A stretch of 64,000 nt of DNA, from positions 1 through 64,000 of the forward strand of contig JAJZWL010000003.1 in the NCBI GenBank assembly GCA_021846685.1, given 5' to 3'. Each line of letters starts with the position of its first letter. Within the stretch, counting starts at the first letter, position 1. Origin of the DNA: a bacterium (GTDB taxonomy: Bacteria; Patescibacteria; Dojkabacteria; JAKAPS01; JAJZLI01). The notes beneath the pieces were generated by a model. The model was not told the origin of the DNA and did not search any database. It saw nothing but the letters and a program-made list of their open reading frames with translations. Shown piece by piece: positions 1 to 8,092 of the stretch. Both the position numbers and the translations under genes were made by a program.

Positions 1-154
1 GTGAATCTTTAAATTGTATCTTCATTCGATTCAATTCTATTTGATTCACACCTTCTTTACTACCTTGAGTGTTATTACTAGTGGTCTTAATATTTATTTG
101 AGTGCAATCTTGTATTGGCCAACACGTATGATAGAAAGTTTATGTATTTTTTGT

Positions 155-160
155 TATAAT
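155..160 (+). promoter_or_regulatory. Extended -10 promoter of tRNA-Ile(UAU)
   Basis: A TATAAT box is preceded by TG and one base (TGt-TATAAT), the extended -10 form seen repeatedly in this window. It lies 18 bases before the tRNA. The -35 position is weak (TAGAAA at 132-137, 17 bp spacing). The first 150 bases of the window hold no gene I can support. Confidence 0.55.
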
Positions 161-178
161 AATTCTCATTGAAATCTT

Positions 179-252
179 GGGCACATAGCTCAGTTGGTTA
201 GAGCACCGTTCTTATAAAGCGGATGTCGATGGTTCGAATCCATCTGTGCCCA
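179..252 (+). tRNA. tRNA-Ile, anticodon UAU
   Basis: A full cloverleaf is readable. The acceptor GGGCACA pairs perfectly with TGTGCCC, the D stem is GCTC/GAGC, the anticodon stem is CCGTT/AGCGG, and the T stem is GATGG/CCATC with loop TTCGAAT. The seven-base anticodon loop CTTATAA places TAT at positions 34-36, so the tRNA reads AUA. Most bacteria instead read AUA with a CAU tRNA modified to lysidine by TilS. ATA is a very common Ile codon in the genes here. The discriminator is A and CCA is not encoded. Confidence 0.93.
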
Positions 253-262
253 TTTTCAATTA

Positions 263-1123
263 TTATAATACAGGGAGTGTAGGCATTTTATCGTTAGCTA
301 ATTTGATTTTACCTAAATATTTTTCAGTAGTAGCAATTCTTTTATGACCTATTATTTTAGATAATACAAAAATATTAGTTCCTCTTGCTAAATGATGTGC
401 AATAAACGTGTTTCTAAGGTCATTTACTTTAGCATTGTTTATTCCTGCTTTCTTAAATGTATTATCAATAGAAGTTCTTATATTTCTAACTAATAATGGA
501 TTCCCATTTTTTGTTATAAATACATTATCGCATTTTGCAATTTGAGGTCTCATTGATAAATATTCCTTGAAGATATCAATTGCTTGTTCATTTAATGGAA
601 TTTCTCTTTTTGAAGTAGAACCATAAGCTGTAATTATTAAGGTTGCAGTTTTTTTATTCATATGTAGATCATCCATTGTTATTCTGCATAATTCCCCAAT
701 TCTTATTCCAGTTTGTAGTAATATCTCAATAATAAGATATGTTCTTCTATCTGGTCTTGCTGCATCTCTTAATGCTCTATATTCTAATTCTGTTAATACT
801 CTAGGGATTACAGCACTTATTTTTGGATGAGTAATTAGTATAGCTGGATTTCGTGTAACTATTTTTAATTCTTGTAAATATTTAAAAAATGTTCTAGCAC
901 TATTTAATTTTCTTGAAATAGTCTTTGCAGATAAATTTTCTTTTTTTAATTCATCAAAATAACCTCTTAAAACATCCTCGTCAACATTTACTGGATCTGT
1001 TACACCATGATCTTTGAGGTAACTAGTCATCTGTTCGAGATCTTTTTTATAAGCTATTATTGTATGAATAGATTTCCCATCCGTACCTAATCCTTCGGTG
1101 AATTTTTTTATATAGTTGTCCAT
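263..1123 (-). CDS. Tyrosine recombinase / integrase (XerC/D-like)
   Basis: This 286-residue protein has the two-domain layout of tyrosine recombinases: a SAM-like core-binding domain (about 1-95) and a catalytic domain (about 105-275). Visible catalytic residues are R141 (TGIRIGE), K172, R237 (DLRNTF), H260 (IIGHKR) and the nucleophile Y269 (TTEKYL). The usual box II His is Asn (N234). The gene is convergent with tRNA-Ile(UAU), its stop lying 10 bp from the tRNA 3' end, as in integrative elements. No other element genes are present, so it may equally be the chromosomal Xer-type recombinase for dimer resolution. A TATAAT at 1156-1161 (minus strand) could be its promoter. Confidence 0.88.
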   Translation of the reverse strand: MDNYIKKFTEGLGTDGKSIHTIIAYKKDLEQMTSYLKDHGVTDPVNVDEDVLRGYFDELKKENLSAKTISRKLNSARTFFKYLQELKIVTRNPAILITHPKISAVIPRVLTELEYRALRDAARPDRRTYLIIEILLQTGIRIGELCRITMDDLHMNKKTATLIITAYGSTSKREIPLNEQAIDIFKEYLSMRPQIAKCDNVFITKNGNPLLVRNIRTSIDNTFKKAGINNAKVNDLRNTFIAHHLARGTNIFVLSKIIGHKRIATTEKYLGKIKLANDKMPTLPVL

Positions 1124-1206
1124 AAAATAGTAAGCTTATAATTAATTTATATATGATTATACTATTAGGAATTGCTTTTTGTCAAATTTAATGAATATAA
1201 TAGACT

Positions 1207-1608
1207 ATGGTAGATAGAAAGGTAGATAAAAGAAAATATAGTCAATATTTTTTTATAATTATATTATTATTTTTTATATCACTTTTATCATTTAATCTAG
1301 TAAGAACATATATGCATTATGTTGGAGTTAAAAGTAAAGTTAGTAATATAGTCTCCTTAGTTAAGCAACAGAAACAAAATAATATTAATTTAGAAAAGCG
1401 TTATAAGTACTATACAAGTAGTTACTATAAAGATAGCATTGCAAGTACTGATTTGAACCTATTAAAATCTAATTCTTCTAACTCTTCTTCTCAAATAGTT
1501 TTGCCTAAAAACTCTACATCTACATATATAAATATATCTACAAAGAAAAAGAATACTAATAATTATAATAAACCTTCTCTAATTAGTTGGTTAAAAATCC
1601 TTTTCTAA
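1207..1608 (+). CDS. FtsB/DivIC-like septum formation initiator protein
   Basis: This 133-residue single-pass membrane protein has a basic N-terminus, a transmembrane segment at about 15-33, then a Lys/Gln-rich stretch (about 38-70) suited to a coiled coil, and a Ser/Asn-rich low-complexity tail ending in a hydrophobic Trp-containing segment. This topology and size match FtsB/DivIC divisome proteins, but identity is low and the call rests on architecture. A TATAAT box at 1196-1201 ends five bases before the ATG, with TTGCTT 18 bp upstream, so the message is probably leaderless. It is divergent from the recombinase gene. Confidence 0.6.
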   Translation: MVDRKVDKRKYSQYFFIIILLFFISLLSFNLVRTYMHYVGVKSKVSNIVSLVKQQKQNNINLEKRYKYYTSSYYKDSIASTDLNLLKSNSSNSSSQIVLPKNSTSTYINISTKKKNTNNYNKPSLISWLKILF

Positions 1609-1665
1609 ATTGACTATATGCTTTCTTTGTTGTATTATCAATTGGAGTCTAATTATTTATTTTGC

Positions 1666-1740
<75 letters not shown>

Positions 1741-1761
1741 AATACAGTGTACCCTTTTTTA

Positions 1762-1834
1762 GGCGACGTAGCTCAGTAGGCAGAGCAAAGGACTCATAAG
1801 CCTTAGGTCACAGGTTCGATTCCTGTCGTCGCTA
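1762..1834 (+). tRNA. tRNA-Met, elongator type (CAU)
   Basis: The acceptor GGCGACG pairs with CGTCGCT, with a G-U first pair. The D stem is GCTC/GAGC, the anticodon loop is CTCATAA and the T stem ACAGG/CCTGT. The last anticodon-stem pair (A31-G39) is mismatched. CAU could mean Met or a lysidine-modified Ile tRNA. Because a separate tRNA-Ile(UAU) exists, elongator Met is the simpler reading. Confidence 0.85.
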
Positions 1835-1846
1835 TTTTAATATTTA

Positions 1847-1855
1847 TGATATAAT
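1847..1855 (+). promoter_or_regulatory. Extended -10 promoter of ftsH
   Basis: The motif TGa-TATAAT ends eight bases before the ftsH ATG at 1864. No convincing -35 is present, because that position falls within the preceding tRNA. The short distance implies a leaderless or nearly leaderless transcript. Confidence 0.6.
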
Positions 1856-1863
1856 TTAAGTAT

Positions 1864-3681
1864 ATGAATAATTCTAAAAAAGTTAGTAAAAAGAATAATA
1901 ATTTTTTATGGATCTTTGTTATATTTATCTTGATTTTTTTGTCAATATATTTGTTCCTTCCTAATCTGAATTCAGGAAAAACAATACCTATTAGTCAATT
2001 GATTCAAGATTTAAAAAGTAATAAAGTTAAAAGTTTGACTATCTATCAAACTTATGCAAATGCAACTTTGACAAATAAACAGGCAGTAACTTCAAATTTG
2101 GGAAGTCCTACTAATCCTGCTAGTATATTTACAAATAATGGAATTAATTTAAGTAAGTATAATAATGTAACTATATCTCAAAATCCTTCATTAAGTACTA
2201 GTGATATTATAACTATATTATTTATTATAGTTATAGTAGCAAGTACTTGGTATACCATAAGGCAGTTTAAGTCTATGGGTGGTGGTGGTGGTATCTTTTC
2301 AATGGGGGAGAGTAAGGCAAAACTTTTTATAGGATCAAAACAATCAATAAGATTTGATGGTATTGCAGGTCTTTCTGGAGCTAAAGATGAAGTTGTAGAG
2401 ATTGTAGATTTCCTCAAAAATCCTAAAAAATATTTAAATTTAGGAGCTAGGATCCCCAAGGGAGTTTTATTAGTAGGTCCTCCTGGTACTGGAAAAACAC
2501 TATTGGCAAAAGCAATTGCAGGTGAAAGTGGAGTTCCTTTTTTTTCTACTTCAGGTTCTGAATTTGAAGAAATGTTAGTTGGAGCTGGTGCATCTAGAGT
2601 TAGAGATTTATTTTCTAAAGCTAGAAAAGCTGCACCTTCAATTATATTTATAGATGAAATAGATGCTGTTGCAAGAAAAAGAGGTTATTCTATAAATAGT
2701 TCTCATACTGAACAAACTTTAAACCAAATACTGGTTGAAATGGATGGATTTGATACTACTACTAATGTAATTGTTATTGCTGCTACGAATAGACCTGATG
2801 TTTTAGATACAGCACTACTTAGGCCAGGGAGATTCGATAGAACTATAGTTTTAAGTCTTCCTGATTTAGCAGAAAGAAAGCAAATATTGAAGTTGCATTC
2901 AAGTAATAAACCAATGGATAAAGATTTAGATTTTGATAAAATTGCAAGACGAACAATAGGTTTTTCTGGTGCTGATTTAGAAAATGTATTGAATGAAGCT
3001 GCTATATTAACTGCTAAAAGAAACAAAACTATTATTGCTGAAGATGAGATAGAAGAAGCAGCTACAAAAGTAGTTATGGGGCCTGCAAGAGAGTCTGTAA
3101 GAACAGATGAGGAAAAGAAAATAGTATCTTATCATGAGGCAGGACATGCATTAGTATCTAAATTTTTACCTGAATCTGATCCAGTACATAGAATTTCTAT
3201 AATACCTAGAGGTTTATCTGGCGGAGCTACTATGTATCTACCTACACAGGATAATAGCTTATATACTAAAACTAAATTTAAAACTATGATAACTCACATG
3301 TTTGGAGGGAGAGCAGCAGAGAAAATAATTTTTAATGATATAACAAATGGAGCTTCAGATGATATTAAGAAAGCAAGTCAAATGGCAAGAAAAATGGTTA
3401 CTGAATTTGGGATGAGTGATCTTATTGGGCCTATTGAATTTGGGAATGAAGAAGAATCTAGTTATTATGGTAATGGAGAGAAAAATTATAGTGAAAAAAC
3501 TTCAGCAATAATTGATAATGAAGTCTCTAATATATTAAATGAAGCATATAATAATGCAATAAAGATATTAAAAGATAATAAAAAAATATTAGATGCTATT
3601 GCATCAAGGTTAATTCAAGATGAAGTCATTGAAGGAGACGAATTTAATAAAATAGTTGATTCAATGCTTAATGGATCTTAA
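1864..3681 (+). CDS. ftsH: ATP-dependent zinc metalloprotease FtsH
   Basis: This 605-residue membrane-anchored AAA+ protease degrades misfolded membrane proteins and short-lived regulators. Two transmembrane segments (about 13-33 and 115-130) flank an extracytoplasmic domain. The AAA module has Walker A GPPGTGKT at 205-212, Walker B with FIDEID at 262-267 and the second-region-of-homology arginines near 320-325. The zinc site HEAGH is at 424-428. The pore motif reads MLVG (around 237-240) where most FtsH have MFVG, a Phe-to-Leu change. The length is close to the family norm. It overlaps the polA reading frame by up to 26 bp. Confidence 0.97.
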   Translation: MNNSKKVSKKNNNFLWIFVIFILIFLSIYLFLPNLNSGKTIPISQLIQDLKSNKVKSLTIYQTYANATLTNKQAVTSNLGSPTNPASIFTNNGINLSKYNNVTISQNPSLSTSDIITILFIIVIVASTWYTIRQFKSMGGGGGIFSMGESKAKLFIGSKQSIRFDGIAGLSGAKDEVVEIVDFLKNPKKYLNLGARIPKGVLLVGPPGTGKTLLAKAIAGESGVPFFSTSGSEFEEMLVGAGASRVRDLFSKARKAAPSIIFIDEIDAVARKRGYSINSSHTEQTLNQILVEMDGFDTTTNVIVIAATNRPDVLDTALLRPGRFDRTIVLSLPDLAERKQILKLHSSNKPMDKDLDFDKIARRTIGFSGADLENVLNEAAILTAKRNKTIIAEDEIEEAATKVVMGPARESVRTDEEKKIVSYHEAGHALVSKFLPESDPVHRISIIPRGLSGGATMYLPTQDNSLYTKTKFKTMITHMFGGRAAEKIIFNDITNGASDDIKKASQMARKMVTEFGMSDLIGPIEFGNEEESSYYGNGEKNYSEKTSAIIDNEVSNILNEAYNNAIKILKDNKKILDAIASRLIQDEVIEGDEFNKIVDSMLNGS

Positions 3682-6346
3682 GAGTAAAAAGAAAAAATTA
3701 CTTATAGTAGATGCCTATGCTTTAATATATAGAGCATATCATGCTGTCCCATCTTTATCATCAAAGGGTCGAACTGTTAATGCGACATATGGATTTTTCT
3801 CTATATTTCTGAATATTTTCAATAGATACAATCCTGACTATATTATATGCACTTTTGATTCTCAAACAAGTACAGTTATAAAGAAAAAAAAATTTTCTTG
3901 GTATAAAGCTAATAGAGATAAAGTTCCTGAAGATCTTATTCCTCAATTTTCTTATGTAAAGGATATATTGAATGCTTTTAATATTAATATTGTTGAATCT
4001 ATAGATTATGAAGCAGATGATTTGGTTGCTTCTTTAGTTAATAAATTTCAAAATGAAAAAAATCTAGAAATATATGTCATTACAGGAGATAAAGATTTAA
4101 TACAGTTGGTTAATGAAAATGTACTTGTCATAATCCCTGGTAAATCATTTTCAGATCCTAGAGAAATTACCTCTAAAAATGTAAAGGAATTTTTGGGTTT
4201 TGATAGTAAATATTTATTATCCTTTAAAAGTCTTAAGGGAGATCCTTCAGATAATATACCAGGAGTTCCTGGAGTAGGAGATAAGACAGCTATAGATCTA
4301 ATCTTAGAATATGGGGATTTAGATAATATATTTGCTAATATAGAAAATATTAAAGATTCTTTAAAGAATAGATTAAGTAATAATAAATCTATTGCATATG
4401 AGTCTTTGGAAGCCGCACAACTTAATTTTAATGTTAATTTAGATATAAATTTACATGACTTAGTATTAAAATTCAATTATTTTAATATTATATCTAAATT
4501 ACAAGAATTCGATTTTAATAGTCTGATTTCTAAGTATTTTTCTGAATATAAGGACAATAATATTTCACAAGAGGAAAATAGAGATTATTCTAATAAATAT
4601 ATAGAAATATTAAATATATCAAATTTAGACAAATTACAATCTGAACTTATAAAAAGGCAGAAAATATTCTTTCATATTAATTCGGATAATAATTCTATAT
4701 TTGATATATACTTTTATATTAATAACAAGTCAGTATTTTGCTGGAAAGATTTAGATAATAAAAGAATACAAGATTTTATAAGAAATATTTTTAATGATAA
4801 GAATATTGAAAAAATAAGTTTTGGAATAAAAGAAGAAATTAGTCTATTGGAAAAAATAAATATAAATCTTTCCTCTATGTACTTTGATATTAATTTGGCT
4901 TATTTTATTTTAAAAAATAAAAATTTATCATTAAAAGGGATTATTTTTGAAAATTTCAATATTAATATTGAGAACATCGACTCATTAACTTTAAATGGTA
5001 AATTCACACTATCTGAAATCTCAGAGGAATCTATACAAAAGTCCTCATATCTAAATTGTTTTTACATGGACAAGTTGTATACAAATTTTGTTCGTCAGTT
5101 TGGTAGTGATCATTCTTTGAGCAATATTTTTTATAACATCGATACTCCTTTGATAGTAGTACTTTCTGATATAGAAAGAGTCGGAATAAAAATAGACACA
5201 AAGTATTTAATAGAACTAAATGCTTATATAAAAAAACAAATAACAGGGATTGAAAGTGATATATACTCAATATCAAAGCAAAAGTTTAATATCTCTTCAT
5301 CTCACCAATTGAGTAATTTTCTTTATCAGGAACTTAATCTTCCTACTTTTAAAAAATTAAAAAGTGGAATTTTTCCTACAGATGAATTGACCTTGAGTAG
5401 TCTTTCAAGTGCACATCCTGTAATTGATTTAATTAGAAAATATAAAGAATTAAAGAAAATAGAAACAACATATACTCTAAATTTAGTTAAGTTAGTAGAT
5501 GAAAATCAAAGATTACACACAACGTATAATATTACAGGTGTTTCAACTGGGAGATTATCTTCTAAAAACCCTAATTTACAAAACATTCCTAATAAAACAG
5601 GAATAGGGAAAGAGATTAGAAGGGGGTTTATTGCAGGTAATCATCATATTTTTGTTTCCTTTGATTATTCTCAAATTGAATTGAGAATAATGGCTCATTA
5701 TTCAGGTGATAAGAATATGCAAGATGCTTTTTTGAAAAATAGAGATATACATCTATATACTGCTTCTAAAATATTTAATAAAGAAGAAGAAAATATTACT
5801 ACTGAAGAAAGAAATAGAGCCAAAACAATTAATTTCGGAATTATATACGGATTGTCTGCATATGGACTTTCTCAGCAGCTATCTATATCTAGGGTAGAAG
5901 CTACTTCTTTTATAGATCAATATTTTGAGACATTCCCTTCTATAAAAGCTTATTATCAGTATATAGATGAGTTTGTCTCTAAAAATGGATTTGTAGAGAC
6001 TTTATTTGGTAGAAAAAGATATTTTGACAATATATCTAAAAGTTATATCATGAAAAATAGAATTTTCAGAGAGGCTATCAATATGCCAATACAGGGAACA
6101 AGTGCTGATATAATAAAGATTTCCATGAATAATATTTGTAAAGATAAGGATTTAGAAAAATTGTTTGCAGTAATAATTTTGCAAATACATGATGAATTAG
6201 TTTTTGAAGTTCCTGAAAATATTGATATGAAAGTATTTGTTTCTAAGATATCTAATATAATGTCTGATTTTAAAGAAATAAAAGTACCCTTATTAGTAGA
6301 TGTTAAGTATGGTAAAAATTTAAAAGATCTTAAAAAGTATGAATAA
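3656..6346 (+). CDS. polA: DNA polymerase I
   Basis: This 896-residue protein fills gaps and removes RNA primers. The N-terminal 5'-3' exonuclease shows YEADDL, GDKDL and a helix-hairpin-helix (GVPGVGDKTA). The polymerase palm has motif A FDYSQIELR (about 668), motif B (RNRAKTINFGIIYG) and motif C IHDE (about 843). The middle 3'-5' exonuclease region has no DxE (it reads FFHINSDNN), so proofreading is probably lost, as in Taq and Bst Pol I. The first ATG at 3656 lies within ftsH. A second in-frame ATG at 3671 fits the family N-terminus equally well. The end overlaps the ligase start by 8 bp, suggesting one transcript. Confidence 0.96.
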   Translation: MIQCLMDLKSKKKKLLIVDAYALIYRAYHAVPSLSSKGRTVNATYGFFSIFLNIFNRYNPDYIICTFDSQTSTVIKKKKFSWYKANRDKVPEDLIPQFSYVKDILNAFNINIVESIDYEADDLVASLVNKFQNEKNLEIYVITGDKDLIQLVNENVLVIIPGKSFSDPREITSKNVKEFLGFDSKYLLSFKSLKGDPSDNIPGVPGVGDKTAIDLILEYGDLDNIFANIENIKDSLKNRLSNNKSIAYESLEAAQLNFNVNLDINLHDLVLKFNYFNIISKLQEFDFNSLISKYFSEYKDNNISQEENRDYSNKYIEILNISNLDKLQSELIKRQKIFFHINSDNNSIFDIYFYINNKSVFCWKDLDNKRIQDFIRNIFNDKNIEKISFGIKEEISLLEKININLSSMYFDINLAYFILKNKNLSLKGIIFENFNINIENIDSLTLNGKFTLSEISEESIQKSSYLNCFYMDKLYTNFVRQFGSDHSLSNIFYNIDTPLIVVLSDIERVGIKIDTKYLIELNAYIKKQITGIESDIYSISKQKFNISSSHQLSNFLYQELNLPTFKKLKSGIFPTDELTLSSLSSAHPVIDLIRKYKELKKIETTYTLNLVKLVDENQRLHTTYNITGVSTGRLSSKNPNLQNIPNKTGIGKEIRRGFIAGNHHIFVSFDYSQIELRIMAHYSGDKNMQDAFLKNRDIHLYTASKIFNKEEENITTEERNRAKTINFGIIYGLSAYGLSQQLSISRVEATSFIDQYFETFPSIKAYYQYIDEFVSKNGFVETLFGRKRYFDNISKSYIMKNRIFREAINMPIQGTSADIIKISMNNICKDKDLEKLFAVIILQIHDELVFEVPENIDMKVFVSKISNIMSDFKEIKVPLLVDVKYGKNLKDLKKYE

Positions 6347-8078
6347 AGAACTATCTTTTTTAACAGTATGTAATTATTTTGAAAAATTAGAGGCAGTATC
6401 TTCTAGAATAGAAATTACTAATATTTTGGTTGATCTTTTTGAAAAAACTCCAAATAATGATATTCAAAATTTAATATATTTAATTTCTGGTCGAGTTGCA
6501 GCTTCTTATAAAAAATCTGAATTTAATATTGGTGAAAAAATATTAGTTAATATATTGAGTAATCTCTTTAAATTAGATATGGAGTCAAAGTTTAAGAATA
6601 TAGGTGATATAGGGACAGTTTTCTATAATTATCAAAAAATAAGTCACTCTGATAATTCATTCGAATTTACCTTTAAAACTTTAGTTGAGATTTCTGATTT
6701 ATCAGGAAAAGATTCTATTAAATTGAAAAGTAATCTGATTTTCAATTTTCTTAGAAATGCTTCAAATGTAGAGGGAAAATTTTTTATTAGAATCCTTTTG
6801 GGGAAATTAAGACTTGGATTTAGTGATAAGACAGTACTTTCTGCGTTATATGTTTTTTCGAAAAAAAATGGAAAATCATCATTACGAGAAATAAAGGATG
6901 CATATTCTAAGTGTTCTGATTTGGGCATTGTGGCTAATGTTGTATTTAATGATATAGAAAATCTAAATAAATTATCTGTTATTGTGGGTGTTCCTATTTT
7001 TCCTAAATTAGTTGAAAGATCTTCAAGTTTAGAAGATGGCATAAGAAGGTTTAGAGAAGTGTTTGTTCAGCCCAAATTTGATGGATTAAGATGTCAAATC
7101 CATGTATTGGAAAATGGAAGTATAATGATGTTCTCTCGAAATTTAAATGATATTACAGACTTATTTAAGGATTTTACTGAAAATTTAAAAGATCTTCATT
7201 TGAAAAATGTTATTTTTGATACCGAAATTATAGGGATTGATACCATAACTAAAGATTTTTTGATGTTTCAAGATACTGTCAAGATGAAAAGGAAAACTTA
7301 TAATATTAATGAAAATAAAGATCAAGTCATGAAGGCTTTTATTTTTGATATCCTATATTTAAATAAAAAATCATTCCTTAATGAACCTTTGAAGAATCGA
7401 ATGATTATATTAAATAATCTATTTGACGGTAAATCATATAACAATATAGAGTTGGTTGAGAATAAAACCTTTAATAATATATCTGATATATATAATTATT
7501 TTGAAGAAAATATTCATAAGGGACTTGAAGGTGTAGTTATTAAAAATCCTAAAAGTCTATATACTCCTGGTGTAAGAAATTTTGATTGGTTGAAATTAAA
7601 GAGAAACTTTATAAAAGGAGTTGTAGATACTATAGATGGAGTGATTATTGGTTATTACAAAGGAGGTGGTGCTAGAGCTAAATTAGGGATAGGTGGAGTA
7701 TTAATAGGTTTATATAATAATAAAAGTAATAAATTTGAAACTGTTTGTAAGCTTGGAAGTGGGTTTTCAGATGATGAATTAATACTTTTAAAAAAGGATT
7801 TAGATATGATTACAATATTAGATCCAGACAAGTTTTATACTTATAATAGCAAGCTCATTCCTGATGTCTGGGTTGAACCTAAATATGTTGTCGTTATAAG
7901 GTCAGATGAAATTACTAAAAGTCCTATACATACTGCAGGAAAAGATTTATCTATTGACAATAAGGGGTTTGCCTTAAGGTTTCCTCGTTTTATTTCATTT
8001 AGAGATGATAAGACTGTTTATGATTCTACTTCAACAGATGAGATTAATCATCTGTATAAGATAAGTAAAAAAATGTGA
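6339..8078 (+). CDS. ATP-dependent DNA ligase (archaeal LigB type)
   Basis: This 579-residue protein seals nicks in duplex DNA through a ligase-adenylate intermediate made from ATP. It has an N-terminal DNA-binding domain (about 1-215), then motif I KFDGLR with the adenylated K246, motif III (FDTEIIG), motif IV (EGVVIKN) and motif V (WLKLKR), followed by an OB-fold. Length and domain order match archaeal and eukaryal-type replicative ligases, not the NAD+-dependent LigA of most bacteria, which has zinc-finger, HhH and BRCT domains not seen here. Overlap with polA suggests both act in joining Okazaki fragments. Whether a LigA exists elsewhere cannot be seen from this window. Confidence 0.93.
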   Translation: MNKELSFLTVCNYFEKLEAVSSRIEITNILVDLFEKTPNNDIQNLIYLISGRVAASYKKSEFNIGEKILVNILSNLFKLDMESKFKNIGDIGTVFYNYQKISHSDNSFEFTFKTLVEISDLSGKDSIKLKSNLIFNFLRNASNVEGKFFIRILLGKLRLGFSDKTVLSALYVFSKKNGKSSLREIKDAYSKCSDLGIVANVVFNDIENLNKLSVIVGVPIFPKLVERSSSLEDGIRRFREVFVQPKFDGLRCQIHVLENGSIMMFSRNLNDITDLFKDFTENLKDLHLKNVIFDTEIIGIDTITKDFLMFQDTVKMKRKTYNINENKDQVMKAFIFDILYLNKKSFLNEPLKNRMIILNNLFDGKSYNNIELVENKTFNNISDIYNYFEENIHKGLEGVVIKNPKSLYTPGVRNFDWLKLKRNFIKGVVDTIDGVIIGYYKGGGARAKLGIGGVLIGLYNNKSNKFETVCKLGSGFSDDELILLKKDLDMITILDPDKFYTYNSKLIPDVWVEPKYVVVIRSDEITKSPIHTAGKDLSIDNKGFALRFPRFISFRDDKTVYDSTSTDEINHLYKISKKM

Positions 8079-8084
8079 TATAAT
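8076..8084 (+). promoter_or_regulatory. Extended -10 promoter of mnmA
   Basis: TGa-TATAAT overlaps the ligase stop codon and ends eight bases before the mnmA ATG. This allows mnmA to be transcribed separately as a leaderless message. Confidence 0.55.
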
Positions 8085-8092
8085 ATTCTTCA

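Noticed and set aside
3761..5276. Minus-strand open frames inside polA (61, 142 and 81 codons)
   Set aside because: They are antisense to a clear gene with conserved motifs, have no promoter or family resemblance, and arise from the A+T-rich codon pattern.
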